Origin: Symbiodinium natans
Lineage: Eukaryota > Sar > Dinophyceae > Suessiales > Symbiodiniaceae
Length of the DNA stretch: 64,000 nucleotides
NCBI GenBank assembly: GCA_905221605.1
Contig: CAJNDS010000662.1
Coordinates: 31,394-95,393 of the forward strand
Reading direction: 5' to 3'
Shown here: positions 30,546-41,905 of the stretch, one piece after another
Position numbering within the stretch: the stretch's first letter is position 1
How the letters are laid out: every line of letters starts with the position of its first letter
Notes under the pieces: model-generated
Databases searched by the model: none
What the model saw: only the letters and a program-made list of their open reading frames with translations
What the model was told of the DNA's origin: nothing
Made by a program: the position numbers and the translations under genes

Positions 30546-30664
30546 GATCTACCGGCGGAACGAACAGCGACACCGGATCCGCATGGCCCTAGCGCGACGG
30601 ATTCTCGCGCGCGCCTCAGGAGCGCAGGCCTACAGAGGGACTGTGGGCTCCAGCATGCTTGCAG
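30546..30664 (+). CDS. Putative internal exon, Arg-rich
   Basis: Begins after GGGCCAG, phase 1. Open frame IYRRNEQRHRIRMALARRI followed by LARASGAQAYRGTVGSSM to CTTGCAG, where GGCTTAGGG repeat starts. The Arg-rich amphipathic composition is typical of a real exon; no family recognised. Confidence 0.42.
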
Positions 30665-31003
30665 GGCTTAGGGTTTAGGGTTTGGGGTTTAGGGTTTAGG
30701 GTTTAGGGTTTAGGGTTTAGGGTTTAGGGTTTAGGGGCACGAACCGGTACATTTGAGGTTGCAACAACCTACTTAGAGTTCTCTCAGCTGGCCTTGTATA
30801 AGTTGCCCCAGTCAAAGGTCGACTCGTAGCCCCAAGTACACAGCTACGTGCCTAGCCACCGATTTCTGTTTTAGGCTTTTGCCTACACCCTACACCCTAA
30901 ACCCTAAACATTAAACCCTAAACCCTAAACCCTAAACATTAAACACCCTAAACCCTCAACCCTCAACCCTAAACCCTAAACCCTCAACCCTAAACCCTGA
31001 ACC

Positions 31004-31070
<67 letters not shown>

Positions 31071-31094
31071 ACCCTTAACCCTTAATCCTTAACC
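30665..31094. repeat. Telomeric array and CCCTCAA variant array
   Basis: TTTAGGG 30665-30735; unique spacer; CCCTAAA 30885-30985 grading into a homogeneous 7-bp CCCTCAA array (about 31000-31075) that is cut by the assembly gap. Confidence 0.9.
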
Positions 31095-31194
31095 NNNNNN
31101 NNNNNNNNNNNNNNNNNNNNNNNNNNNNNNNNNNNNNNNNNNNNNNNNNNNNNNNNNNNNNNNNNNNNNNNNNNNNNNNNNNNNNNNNNNNNNN
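31095..31194. other. Assembly gap
   Basis: Exactly 100 N, the usual placeholder for unknown length, between a CCCTCAA array and a GT microsatellite. Collinearity of the two sides is therefore not proven. Confidence 0.99.
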
Positions 31195-31295
31195 GTGTGT
31201 GTGTGTGTGTGTCTCTGTGTGTGTGTCTCTGTGTGTGTGTCTCTGTGTGTGTGTCTCTGTGTGTGGGTCTCTGTGTGTGTGTGTGTGTGTGGGTG
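31195..31295. repeat. GT/TCTC microsatellite
   Basis: GTGTGTGTCTCT units repeated about 6 times within a GT run; directly follows the gap, a likely cause of it. Confidence 0.95.
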
Positions 31296-33602
31296 GGCGA
31301 GCGCGCTTGTGCGCGTACGCATGTTTATTTTCCTGATTCCGGTCTCATGTAGGTTTGGGGGGTTTGGCGCATCGGTGAGCGCTCTAATCCCCCAAATCCC
31401 GACCTGAAAGCCTTAAATGTTGAGGTGAGGGTGCTGGTTAAGGAACTTACTTGCTTAAGTAGCCATCATACAGGGTTGCAGATACCGTAGCCTTGTGATG
31501 GTCAGCTACTGTAGGTCACTAAACCCTATAAACCCTAAACCCATGCCCTCCAAAAAGGGGGGGGGGGGTGGTTTTATCGCTTTCCAGGACATGGTGGTCC
31601 GGAACACCTTCCTGGAGGCTTTGCGCTTTGTACTGTTGGAACTTGGGCTACGGGATCCGACTAGCTCTTGGAGTCTAGCGATTGGCGTTCAGAGTTTGGT
31701 GTTTAGGGTTTAGGTTGCCCCACCATAACTACCACCCAAAATAAGACACTACACCCCAAACCCTAAGCTCTTTTGGGGGGGGGGAGCGGGGTGGGGGGGG
31801 GTGAGGGGGCCATGGAATATAAGTGTGTCCTTCAGTCTGCAGGTGTTTCGGCTATGCCCTTTCTTTCTCAGGGCACGGAAGTCCTAAACCCGAACCAGAC
31901 AAGTACCCCTTAACTAGGATACTCACTATAGAGTACCCTAAACCCAAAACCCTACACCCAAAGTCTTACTTAAGCCCTATAGTACCCTTACTCCTTTTTA
32001 GGGGGTTGGTTCCCTCGCGGACAGAATTAAGCAGTACTGTTGAACCCTCTTTAGTGTGGGGGCCCCCCCCCCCTCCCCCCTGAACAGTCGAGGCTGGATT
32101 TGTTTCTGTTTAGACGCTCCCGGCATTTCATATGATTTTAAAAGGGAGGAGTTTAGATAAGTTTAAAAGGGGCAGCGATGCCCAGCTATCTTTTTTAAAG
32201 GCGCGGCACGTGGAATTTTCTTACGGCGCCCGGACGGTTTGTCTTTAAAGAGGGACTCCCAAACAGTCACGAAGTCCTGAATAATTCAGCCAAATTGTCT
32301 TTAAAGGGGGGGCCGATACTAAAGCAGGTCCAACATTAGCTGGGAAACCAACAGCAATCAGGCTGGATTCTAATGCCCTGAATCTTAAGATCAGGGTTTA
32401 GGGTTTGGGATTTGGGGTTTCGGGTTTAGGGTTTCGGGCACGTAGGCCGTGCGGAAGGAAGGCCACGCCAGCCAAAACCAAAAGCCTCGATAAGCTGCCA
32501 GAAGCCTGAACAGAGTTGGGCTGCAGGTGTGAACGCCCTTGTAGGTTCACTTGACGGCTAACGACCCTAAATTCTCAGCTTTTCAAGTTTCCATGTTTCG
32601 CCGGCATGGAAAAAGTCCGGAAACTCGGCTTCGACGGCTCCAAATGCGAACCCTGCAACCCCTGAACCCCCCAAACTCTACAGTCAGGGTTTAGGGTTTA
32701 GGGTTTAGGGTTTAGGGTTCAGGGTTCAGGGTTCAGGGTTTAGGGTTTAGGGTTTAGGGTTTAGGGTTTAGGGTTTAGGGTTTTTTTGGTTTAGGGTACT
32801 TGGGCCCCTAGGCTAGTGTACAAAATATGAATGGGTGTTAGGTATATGTACCCTTGGTCAACTCAGAAACCTCAACCCTACATTCGGGTGTCGGGTTTGT
32901 AAGGCCTAGGGTGTATCTAAGGAATCTAAGGTTGGAACCTCGGGCCCGTAGTTTATGTATAGCGTACATAAGGGCTCTAAACCCTTAACGCTGAACTCTA
33001 CACCCTAAACCCTAAACCCCAAACCCTAGACCCTAAAACCTAAACCCTAAACCCTAAACCCCAAACCCTAAACCCGACAGTGTCTAGGGTTTTTCGTCCC
33101 CAGGAGTTCCGGCCAGTCAGCGGCATGGTCGGCCTCTATCGATCCTGGGCAGAGGCACGCTGCGTCGTCCTGAGCCCTGATGTAGGGTTTAGGGTTTGGG
33201 GTTTGGGGTTTAGGTTTAGGGTTAAGAGCCAGATGCATCGTCCTGAGCCCTGATAGGGGGGTTTACGAAACTAGCGGGAATCCGACTGTAGACCCCCGAA
33301 TGACAGTAGGATGCCATTCTACTGCGAACCCCAATTACTAATCGTCTTCCCTTATGGTTCCTCTAATTATACTAGAATAACCCCTAAAAACGGCCTCTAT
33401 ATTGCAGGTTTAGGGCCTGTGGATGGGGGCGTTGACCGCTTTAGGTTAGTGTGTAGGGTTTGGGCTTTAGGCTTTGTCGGGGCATGGGCCACAGCATGTA
33501 GTTGAAGGGATCTTAAACCCTAACCCCGAAAACCCCAACCCTGTCGGCTAACGACTGTCGGACCTCTTGGTAGGGAGCAGCTTGGTGCTATGCTCTGAGG
33601 CA
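31296..33602. other. Unique low-density segment with short telomeric runs
   Basis: G homopolymers at 31557-31568 and 31775-31800; C run at 32063-32078; TTTAGGG at 32395-32435, 32687-32785 (about 13 units) and 33183-33222; CCCTAAA 33000-33075. The spacers 31820-32390 and 32440-32680 show no gene I can support. Confidence 0.65.
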
Positions 33603-33689
33603 AGTTACATGGTCCCTTTATGTGGTCCCTCACCTTCTTTCGAGGGCTCTGAAGTCGTAATTGCGTGGTCCGGTGCTGTGGTCCCTGAC

Positions 33690-33860
33690 GCTATTGAAGA
33701 GATCCGAAGCATGGGCTCTTGGGTAAGCTTTACAGTTAGGGAATGTGAGGGGGTGACAGAGGTAGTCGAAAAGCATGAGCCTGACCGCGTGCATAGAGTT
33801 GTGGCATTTCTCAGCATGCAAGCTTCAATCTTCGTCGTTGTCGTGGCACGGCGCAGATAA
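33690..33860 (+). CDS. Putative exon, unknown protein
   Basis: Open frame DAIEEIRSMGSWVSFTVREC then EGVTEVVEKHEPDRVHRV and a hydrophobic tail (SMQASIFVVVVARRR) ending in TAA at 33858-33860. It is unlike the flanking repeats and looks coding. The upstream 80 bp is a CATGGTCCC-type MITE fragment, so an acceptor within it is likely. Family unknown. Confidence 0.33.
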   Translation, partial: AIEEIRSMGSWVSFTVRECEGVTEVVEKHEPDRVHRVVAFLSMQASIFVVVVARRR

Positions 33861-34566
33861 GGAAACTGTGGTCATTGGCTTGCAAGAGGTATAGGGTTTA
33901 GGGCTAGGGTTTAGGGTTCAGGGTTTAGGGTTTAGGGTTTAGGGCTAGGGTTTAGGGTCTCGGGTGACTCCTCGGCTTGCAGGAGTTTGGGGCCGCGTTC
34001 GCCTTTGTATCGAACTCCCCGCCAGAGCTTCAGGACTCTCGGAGGGCATGGGTTTGGGTTTGGGGTTTACAGTTTAGGGCTCGGTGTTCAGGGTTTAGGT
34101 TTAGGGTTTGGGGTTTGGGGTTTAGGGTTTAGGGGTTGAGGGTTATCACTCCTCTAAACTATGGGGATTTTTATTCGGTTTGGGGTTTCGGGTTTAAGGT
34201 TGTCACTTCTCTAAATTATGGGGGTATTCTTCGGGATCTGGGTTTAGTGTTTAGGGTTATCAGCAGGATAGCGGGTATATGCATATGGTCACTTCTCTAG
34301 ATTATGGTCCTTTTGAGGTTTCAATTACAAGGCGGGCCCCAAAATTTGGAGTATCCCGCATGCCCGGTAGTGTCCCGAAACCCCAAACCCTAAACCCCAA
34401 GCCCTAAATCCCAAACCCTAAACCGTAAACCCTTGTTCGCCTTTCTAAGACTCAGGGTTTCCTTGTGTGCTTTTTAGGGTTGTTAGGGTCTAGGTTTAGG
34501 GTCATGGGTCAGGATCACCACTGCGCAAACCGGGCAGCATTATCATTCTTGGGTCGCTGGGCACCC
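33861..34566. repeat. Decayed telomeric repeat and unique spacer
   Basis: TTTAGGG variants at 33893-33960 and 34055-34145; an ACTTCTCTA.ATTATGG phrase recurs at 34147, 34203 and 34289. A coding-like island at about 34510-34560 (LRKPGSIIILGSLG or an alternative frame) precedes the element at 34567. Confidence 0.5.
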
Positions 34567-34766
34567 TACTTGGCGGTTCATGGTTCTGATAAACTCTACT
34601 TATAACCCACTTATAAGCCCTTTAAGTGCCCGAATATGGTTATATTTGGGTTATACGTACAGTGACCCTAAACCCTAAACCCTAAACCCTAAACCCTAAA
34701 CCCTAAACCCTAAACCCTAAACCCTAAACCCTAAAGCCTTACTATTGGGCCTGAACCTCCAAGTAG
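34567..34766. mobile_element. CTTGGAGGTTCATGG-family element carrying a telomeric array
   Basis: Left arm CTACTTGGCGGTTCATGGTT, inner blocks CTTATAACCCACTTATAAG and GGGTTATACGTACAGT, then about 10 CCCTAAA units (34664-34735), then right arm CTGAACCTCCAAGTAG. The copy at 23978-24121 has no array. The AG ending at 34766 is followed by GTAGTCACGG, which begins a coding-like exon, so the element may act as an intron. Confidence 0.72.
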
Positions 34767-34848
34767 GTAGTCACGGAGTGCTCCTCAAAAAGACGGATCC
34801 CCGAGTCACAGCTGGATTGTTCCATAGTGAAGGAGTGCTTGGCGTCCA
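34767..34848 (+). CDS. Putative internal exon, unknown protein
   Basis: 82 bp. Open frame VVTECSSKRRIPESQLDC then SIVKECLAS, ending CCA|GTAAGT, a textbook donor directly before a CCCTAAA array. The acceptor AG is the end of the inverted-repeat element upstream. No family recognised. Confidence 0.5.
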
Positions 34849-34965
34849 GTAAGTCCTAAACCGTAAGTGCTAAACCCTAAACCCTAAACCCTAAACCCTA
34901 AACCCTAAACCCTAAACCCTAAACCCTAAACCCTAAACCCTAAACCCTAAACCCGTCACTGCCAG
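34849..34965. repeat. Telomeric repeat in a probable intron
   Basis: GTAAGT donor at 34849 followed by about 11 CCCTAAA units (34871-34953) and CGTCACTGCCAG as a possible acceptor. Confidence 0.6.
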
Positions 34966-35023
34966 GAGCCCCTAAAGGAGTTTCTCATCAGCTCAGGCCG
35001 AGCAAGACCGTGGCTTGAAAGAG
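34966..35023 (+). CDS. Putative internal exon, unknown protein
   Basis: 58 bp after CTGCCAG: EPLKEFLISSGRARPWLER, ending AGAG|GTTTAGGG. The phase does not match the exon at 34767 (phase 1 out, phase 0 in), so either another exon lies between, the borders are slightly different, or they are not the same gene. Confidence 0.38.
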
Positions 35024-35275
35024 GTTTAGGGTTTAGGGTTTAGGGTTTAGGGTTTAGGGTTTAGGGTTTAGGGTTTAGGGTTTAGCGTTTAGGGTTTAGG
35101 GTTTAGGGTTTAGGGCTTAGGGCTTAGGGTTTAGGGTTTGGGGCTTAGGGTTTAGGGTTTGGGGTATACATAGGGTTTGGGGTTTAGGGTCTACGGTTTA
35201 GGATTTAGGGTTTAGGGCTCAGGGTTTAGGCTTTGGGTCTCAGGGTTTTGGGGTTTAGGGTTTAGGGCACGTTTG
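35024..35275. repeat. Telomeric array, pure then variant
   Basis: About 14 TTTAGGG units then GGGCTTA, GGGTTTGG and TACATAGGG variants. Confidence 0.9.
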
Positions 35276-35562
35276 AAGGCTTGGGTTCAGGGATCACGGT
35301 TGGGGCTTATATGTGTTTGTATTGCCAAGTCCCCCGACGAACTTCCTTCGGCACATGTTTCAAGGCCCTTGGTCGTGGGTACTTGCACATAACGCCGCTT
35401 GTTAAGCCCCAAAGCCCTGCAGCCCTAAAGACAAGGTCTACACCCTAAACCATAAAAGCCCGGAGCAGGCTTGTGATGACAAAGCGAATGTGAACCATAC
35501 CAAAACTACTTTTCAGAGGAGTCATACAAAACATCTCAAATTTTGCGGATCATGATTAATGC

Positions 35563-35670
35563 CCTAAGGGTCCATGTACCTCATTATCATATACTTGTGC
35601 CCCAAAGTCCCTATATAGGAGGTACTTTGAGGCCCAAGTATTCCCTATTTAGGTACATGGACCCTCAGGG
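35563..35670. mobile_element. MITE-like element, GGGTCCATGTAC family, copy 4
   Basis: CCTAAGGGTCCATGTACCTC at the left and AGGTACATGGACCCTCAGG at the right, with CATATACTTGTGCCCCAAAG and GGCCCAAGTATTCCC inner arms. Close to copies 3 and 5. Confidence 0.8.
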
Positions 35671-35852
35671 ATGATGACTAAATGAACAGCAGAAATCACA
35701 ATAAAGTTGTTGTGCGGCAAACAAACAACGGACACACCTTAACAATCCCAAAGCGGTCTTGAAGTGCAGTTCAGAGCAATAGCAGTTTAGGGTTCTGGGT
35801 TTAGGGTTTAGGGTTTAGGGTTTAGGGGTCTAGGGTTTAGGGTTTAGGGTAG

Positions 35853-35937
35853 CAAATCGAAAGCTTGGAAGCCATGTCTCGCCACACCAGCGGCCGACGT
35901 TGGTGGAGCCCCGGAGGGCCATGGCAGGGTTTAGGGT
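35853..35937 (+). CDS. Putative internal exon, frame uncertain
   Basis: A GC-rich island between TTTAGGGTAG and GGCAG|GGTTTAGGG. All three forward frames are open (for example KSKAWKPCLATPAADV), so coding is suggested by borders more than by frame. The neighbouring island 35988-36100 is likewise open and ends TTTACAG. Confidence 0.28.
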
Positions 35938-36101
35938 TAAGGGTTTGGGGTTTAGGGTTTAGGGTTTAGGGTTTAGGGTTTAGGGTGCCAACATCATGCC
36001 GACTCGCACAGTCTTGCTGATCAAGCTGTGTTCCAGTCCCTCTGGATCGCTGTGGGGCGCAGCTCTGGGAAGCGCTGGTGCAATGGATGGCTGTTTACAG
36101 G

Positions 36102-37165
36102 ACACCCTAAACCCTAAACCCTAAACCCTAAACCCTAAACCCTAAACCCTAAACCCTAAACCCTAAACCCTAAACCCTAAACCCTAAACCCCTAAACCCT
36201 AAACCCTAAACCCTAAACCCGGGTGCCCAATCTGCAAGGTCCTGGAAACACACATTAGTCTGGTCTTCCTTTGCAGTTGTGGGCAGACTGCAAACTTGCG
36301 CGCTGCCTACACCCTAAGCCTAAATACCCTATACCCGCAAAACCAGGATAAGTAGAAATTGCATGTGGTATCATCATGAACTTGTTTGTCCCATCAGCTG
36401 ACACGCCGAGACACAAAGCCCCTGGAGAGGCTTCAAAAGGTGCCGCGTCCTAGCCAGAAGGCCCAACAGGTGCCCCGAGGCCCGACAACGCGCCGGAGGC
36501 CCCAAAAGGCCCCCCTCCGGACACAAACCCTATCTATACCCCAAGAAACAAAGCAAACCTGGCTCAAGACTTTCGCCCAAAACCCGCCCGAAATCCCCGA
36601 CCCAAACCCTATACACTTTTTAGAAACCCTAAACCCTAAACCCTAAACCCCAAACCCCAAACCCCAAACCCCAAACCCCAAACCCTAAACCCTAAACCCT
36701 AAACCCTAAACCCTAAACCCTAAACCCTAAACCCTAAACCCTAAACCCTAAACCCTAAACCTTACTTCATCCGAGTGAGACAGGCTTTCCTCCAGCCCCT
36801 CTGTACCTCCGACCGCTGCTGGGTGAGACCAAGGCAAGGCCCTAATTGTTTGGGGGAATTAGAATCCCCATTGTTAGGGTGAGGTTCCATGACACACCCA
36901 TTCAGCAGAAGAAGACGCTATTCTTGGCGCCGAGGATTTGTATTAGGGTCGAGATGTGAGACAGCATGGTTGGGGGTTTAGGGTTTGCGTTTCGGCTCTC
37001 GGGTTCAGTGTTCCGATTGGCCTCGATCACAGGCCCTTTAACCCTGAGCGCTTGTGAACTGGTCATCTTCCCCCCTCGGAAACCCGAACCTCCCGACCCT
37101 AAACCATAAATCCTCGCCCTAAACCCAAAGCACCTAAAACCCTAAACCCTAAACCCCTACCCCAG
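36102..37165. repeat. Telomeric arrays with unique spacers
   Basis: CCCTAAA 36103-36220 (about 16 units) and 36627-36765, the latter with a CCCCAAA block in the middle. The open stretch 36386-36620 is Pro-rich and derived from C-rich sequence; not called. 36780-37140 is unique with no gene seen. Confidence 0.8.
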
Positions 37166-37251
37166 GAGGAGCGGTCTTCCTTCAAGGAGCGGACCATCAC
37201 CGCGATCTTGCAGCAATTCCCCCGGCGGCAGGTGGCCGTGCGCTGCGGAGG
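37166..37251 (+). CDS. Putative internal exon, unknown protein
   Basis: After CCTACCCCAG: EERSSFKERTITAILQQF then PRRQVAVRCG, ending GGAG|GGTTTAGGG. Well-balanced helical composition. The acceptor AG is followed by G. No family recognised. Confidence 0.45.
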
Positions 37252-37651
37252 GTTTAGGGTTTAGGGTTTAGGGTTTGGGGTTTGGGGTTTGGGGTTTGGG
37301 GTTTGGGGTTTGGGTTTTTGGGTTTGCAAGGGTTCATGTGCACTTAGCACTGGGGTAACAAGAAGGGTAAGGGTAACTATAGTTATAAGTCACAAGTGCT
37401 CATAACCTTTCTAAGGGTGTTTATGGCCCTACTTTACAACTCGCCTTGAACCTGCTTAGGGCATTTATAGCACCCTGAACCCGAAACCCTGAACCCTAAA
37501 CCCTAAACCCTGAACAATGAACCCGAAACCCAAACCCTCAACCCTAAACCAGCCCGACTTATCACTAGCCTTGAACCTCCAAACAACTGGTGCTCCCCCC
37601 ATGGAGCCTTTCAGGCTTTCTCAACCTCTATTCTAAGGGGGGTTTAGGGTT
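37252..37651. repeat. TTTAGGG/TTTGGGG array and unique spacer
   Basis: Begins as TTTAGGG then becomes TTTGGGG (37275-37315). The spacer has a half copy of the CTTGGAGGTTCATGG family (TTGAACCTCC near 37572) with CCCTGAA/CCCTAAA repeat before it. Confidence 0.75.
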
Positions 37652-37752
37652 AACTTTGTCATAGAGGGGTAACATTTTACACTTTTGATGGTACTTAAAA
37701 AATCAAAAAGGAGTAGAAATTTAAGTTTTGACTGCTATCCAACCATGAACTA
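37652..37752. mobile_element. Introner-like element, family B, within telomeric repeat
   Basis: AACTTTGTCATAGAGGGGTA at the left and GCTATCCAACCATGAACTAG at the right; flanked by TTTAGGG on both sides. Very similar to the intron at 49002-49122. Confidence 0.75.
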
Positions 37753-40416
37753 GTTTAGGGTTTCGGGTTTTGGGTTGTGTGTTTATGGTTTTTGGTGTTG
37801 GGTTTTGGGCATGTCAGCGGGCCCTTTTTAAGGACCCATGCAAAGGGACCATGTAGCTACCCGAAGAAGATCTATGCCCTAAACCCCAGACCTGAACCCT
37901 AAACCCTACACCCTAAACCCTATATAAACCCTAAACCCTAAACCCTAAACCCTAAACCCTAAACCCTATACCCTAAACCCTAAACCCTAAACCCTAAACC
38001 CTCAACCCTAAACCCACCTCAAAGCCCCGAAAGCCATGGATGGAGAATGGGTCGAGTGCCGTTCGGCCCTGTCTAAATAATTAGTAGTCGTATGCCCTTA
38101 GGGTTTAGGGTTTAGGGTTTAGGGTTTAGGGTTTAGGGTTTAGGGTTTAGGGTTTAGGGTTTAGGGTTTCACTACAATAACCCCCAAAGCCCTTTTCTTA
38201 GTATTAAGGCCTCTAGGTTTTATATCAAGAATGTGGTACGTGCCTATCCCGCTCCCTCATGCATGTTTCGCACCTGGTCCGCATAGCTTACACAATCAAG
38301 TGGATCCCTACCACCCCTACCACCTCCACCACCCCCATGTTTAGGGTTTAGGGATACAGTTTAGGGTTTAGTGTTTTGGGTTTAGGGTACACCCCAACAG
38401 CTCTAACCGCACCCCTTACCCCTAACGCTCCTGGAGAGGGGGGTGGGGTGCAGGGCTGTCTAGGGATGGGGTTGGGGCAACCATCCGAAGGTGGTTCTCG
38501 TGGGTGACAGCGGCGAGCGAGACCCCTCCATCTGTGCCGCGCTCTTGAGGAGGACAGGGACGCGCGGCTGTAAGAGCCTAAGCCCTAAACCCTAAACCCT
38601 AGACCCTAAACCCCCTAGACCCTAAACCCTAAACCCTAACCCCTAAACTTCAATACCTACACGACGGACTGCGAAGGGCTCTCGGCCTAGCTGTAAACCT
38701 TAAACCCTGCTGGGTAGGTTTGGTATGGTGGTTAGGGTTTAGGGTTTAGGGTCTAGGGTTGATTTCGATGGGCCTCGTCCCTCTATACCCCTCAGGAACC
38801 CTTACCCTGAACCCTCCGAAAGTCCAAACACTGGATTAAGACCTAGCGTTTTGGGGGCCGTGGGCGGGCAAAAGATGTATCGGAGGTTAGATAACCAGAG
38901 CTTGTTACTTCGTAGAATCAAAACCCATGTGCCTTGAACCCTAAACCTCCTAAACCCTCCGGCCTCAACGGTTAGGGTTTAGGGTTTCGGGTTTAGGGCT
39001 CAGGGTAACTAACCCTCAAAAAGCCCAAGCCCTCCAAACCCCAAAGCCCCAAACCCTCCCAACCGCGAACCCTCCACCCTCGAACCCCCTAGCCATCAAC
39101 CTCCAAACCCCAAAGCCCTCAACCCTAAACCCTCCAAACCCCAAACCCCAAACCCTCAACCCTAAACCCGAACCCTGGAAAATCCTTGCCCCAAAACCTG
39201 CCCAGTAAACCCAAACTCTTAACCCAAAACCCTAAACCCCAAACCCCAAACCCCAAACCCCAAACCCCAAACCCCAAACCCCAAACCCCAAACCCTAAAC
39301 CCTAAACCCTAAACCCTAAACCCTAAACCCTAAACCCATAAACCCTAAACCCTAAACCCTACGGTTGGAACCTCGGAGGCATCCAGTGCAAGTTCGAAAA
39401 GTTCTTATCCGACAGGCACCCCGGGCTTGGTGGCGACGTAGACCCCCGGAGCTCCAGAAACATCCCATTTCAAACCAGCCTAAACCCTGAACCCTAAACC
39501 CTAAACCCTAGACCCTAGGGCCCTTGGGTTTAGGGTTTAGGGTTTAGGGTTCTAGGGTAATAGGGTTTAAACATTCGACCTTTAGCCCTTGCCTGATCCA
39601 AAGCCTGAATCGCGAGCCACCCGAGGCCCTGAACCCTGGCAGCAAAGCACACCATGACTGGCATCGAGTGTTTAGGGTTTAGGGTTTAGGGTCTAGGGGG
39701 AAACTACTCGGCCGAAGCCGGTGGGAATAGCAGCCACGAAAAGACAACCTTGGATGCTGCACACTTAGCGTACTGGGACGCTTTGATTCAACCCCGGCGG
39801 CACGGCTGCGCGTGAGAGTGAACGACTGTGCGTAAGTCTCATGGCATGGTAACTGTATCTCCGATGTACATACAGATGTGTATGTCTATATTAATATATA
39901 TATATATATATGTATGTATATATATGTACACATTTACATATACATATACATATACATATATATATATATGTTTGTTTATATATTTTGTGTGTACACATGT
40001 ATGGCGATACCCCATACAAGATATTCCACAGTAGTTTTCGGGATGCAAGCCTCTCGATTTGCTGGCAAGTTTGGATTGGATGTCCGCTTGGGGTTAGGGA
40101 TGAGGGCTTAGGGTTTAGGGTTTAGGGTTTTGGACTAGCAATCTTTGAAAAAAGCCGCAAAGAATCATCGAAACGAAGCTAGGACTTTGGGAGCCCTAAA
40201 CCCTAAACCCTAAACCCTGAAGCCTGAACCCTGAACCCTGAACCCTGAACCCTGAACCCTGAACCCCAGGTGTAGGGTCTTGGGTCTGCCGGGCTTAGGG
40301 GGTTGTACATCCTAAGTCCGATTTAGGGTTTAGGGTTTAGGAACCCTAAACCTTATAAACCTCAGGTGAGTCCGAAAGCACCGGTGGACGAGGACGGGCA
40401 GGGCTTTCGGAACGCC
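37753..40416. repeat. Telomeric arrays, TA microsatellite and spacers
   Basis: CCCTAAA 37895-38010; TTTAGGG 38099-38170; CCCCAAA then CCCTAAA 39235-39360; TTTAGGG 39528-39570; TA/CATATA microsatellite 39890-39970; CCCTGAA 40197-40265. The spacers 38175-38330, 38400-38570 and 39700-39880 hold no gene I can support. Confidence 0.75.
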
Positions 40417-40638
40417 TTACTTGGAGGTTCATGGTAAATCTGCCCCAGGGGGTTTAGGTTTTTGGGTTTCTAACCCACCCTAGGGTTTAGGGTGTAGGGT
40501 TTAGGGGTTAGGGTTTAGGGTATAGGGTTACAGTACTTCGAACCCAATTATAGCCATCTTGAGCCACTTAAAGGGCTTGTAACACTGGGATATAAGTACA
40601 GTTATGACTGGGTTACATGTACCATGAACCTGCAAGTA
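40417..40638. mobile_element. CTTGGAGGTTCATGG-family element with telomeric insertion
   Basis: Left arm TTACTTGGAGGTTCATGGTA and right arm GTACCATGAACCTGCAAGTA. Between them, TTTAGGG-like units (40480-40530) interrupt the element, followed by CACTTAAAGGGCTTGTAA and AGTACAGTTATGACTGGGTT blocks shared with the other copies. Confidence 0.75.
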
Positions 40639-41440
40639 GGCTTCGGGGGCTTTTAAGCCCTCCACTTGAGGGAAGTTTCATGGTCCCTTATTTACAGAGT
40701 TTAGGGTATAGGGTTTCGGGTTTAGGGTTTAGGGCCTTTTGACAGGAGATCTTCTCGGGCATTCCCGCGGATCGATGGCAGGTGCCTTTGGTCGAAGGGT
40801 CTACAAGGAGGGGCCCCTTACTATATACTAACTGTAGTTAAGGGACTTATAACCTAATTTAGGATCCTTATAACCCAAGTTAGGACTCTTATACCTTTAC
40901 TTATAACTAGGGGGCCCTCCTTGTAGGCTCGCTCAGGTTGTACCTGGGGCTCCATTTGCCTACTATTTTGGGGGTTGTGCCCTTTGTTTAGGGGGTGTAA
41001 CCTGCCATTTGCGGGTTTCCTAAACTAAACCCTAAACCCTAAACCCTAAACCCTAAGCCCTTGGAGGTCACGGGTAGGGTTTGGGTGTCGCAAAATGGGA
41101 AGGTTTAGGACTTCCAGGTCTCGGAGGGTCCTTGAGGGTTTCTAGGGCTTTTGGTGAGGCCTACAGGGTCTTAGTCCCAAATAGGGCTGACAGGGTGTAA
41201 ACACCCCAAACCGCTAAAACCCTAAACCCTAAACCCTAAACCCTAAACCCTAAACCCTAAACCCTAAACCCTAAGCCCTAAACCCTAAACCCTACACCCC
41301 AAACTGCTAAAACCCTAAACCCTAAACCCCAAACCCTAAACCCTACACCCCAAAACCCCAAACCCTAAACCCCAAACCCTAAACCCTAAACCCTCAACCC
41401 TAAACCCTAAACCCTAAACCCTAAAGCCCCAAACCCCAAG
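40639..41440. repeat. Spacer and CCCTAAA array
   Basis: A palindromic segment at about 40810-40920 (GGGGCCCCTTACTATA..TTATAACTAGGGGGCCC). CCCTAAA 41025-41062 and 41216-41440 with CCCCAAA variants. No gene. Confidence 0.75.
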
Positions 41441-41529
41441 TTGTCGGGAGGTGTTCACAGACCCCGCCGACGCGACCTTGCCGGACGAGTTGAGGGACTT
41501 GGCCTCTGTGCACCGAGCTCAGCTAGAGG
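41441..41529 (+). CDS. Putative internal exon, unknown protein
   Basis: Between CCCCAAG and GAG|GGTTTAGGG. The best frame reads CREVFTDPADATLPDELRD then LASVHRAQLE, an acidic and helical segment. All three frames are open, so this is moderate evidence only. Confidence 0.38.
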
Positions 41530-41905
41530 GTTTAGGGTTTAGGGTTTAGGGTTTAGGGTTTAGGGGTTTAGGGTTTAGGGGTTTAGGGGTTTAGGGTTTA
41601 GGGGTTTAGGGTTTAGGGGTTTAGGGGTTTAGGGTTTAGGGGTTTAGGGGTTTAGGGTTTAGGGTTTAGGGTTTAGGGTTTAGGGTTTAGGGTTTAGGGT
41701 TTAGGGGTTTAGGGGTTTAGGGGTTTAAGGTTTAGGGTTTAGGGGTTTAGGGTTTAGGGGTTTAGGGTTTAGGGGTTTAGGGGTTTAGGGTTTGGGGTTT
41801 GGGGGTTAGGGTTTAGGGTTTAGGGTTTAGGGGTTTAGGGTTTAGGGTTTAGGGGTTTTGGGGTTTAGGGTTTAGGGGTTTTGGGGTTTAGGGTTTATGT
41901 TTTGG
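41530..41905. repeat. Mixed TTTAGGG and TTTAGGGG array
   Basis: About 50 units alternating between 7-bp TTTAGGG and 8-bp TTTAGGGG without fixed order. This pattern fits slippage during telomerase-type synthesis better than tandem duplication of one unit. Confidence 0.9.

Noticed and set aside
31089-31407. ORFs spanning the gap and the GT microsatellite
   Set aside because: Includes N positions and CV/TH dipeptide repeats.
39828-40125. IYIYIY-type ORFs
   Set aside because: TA/CATATA microsatellite read in several frames.
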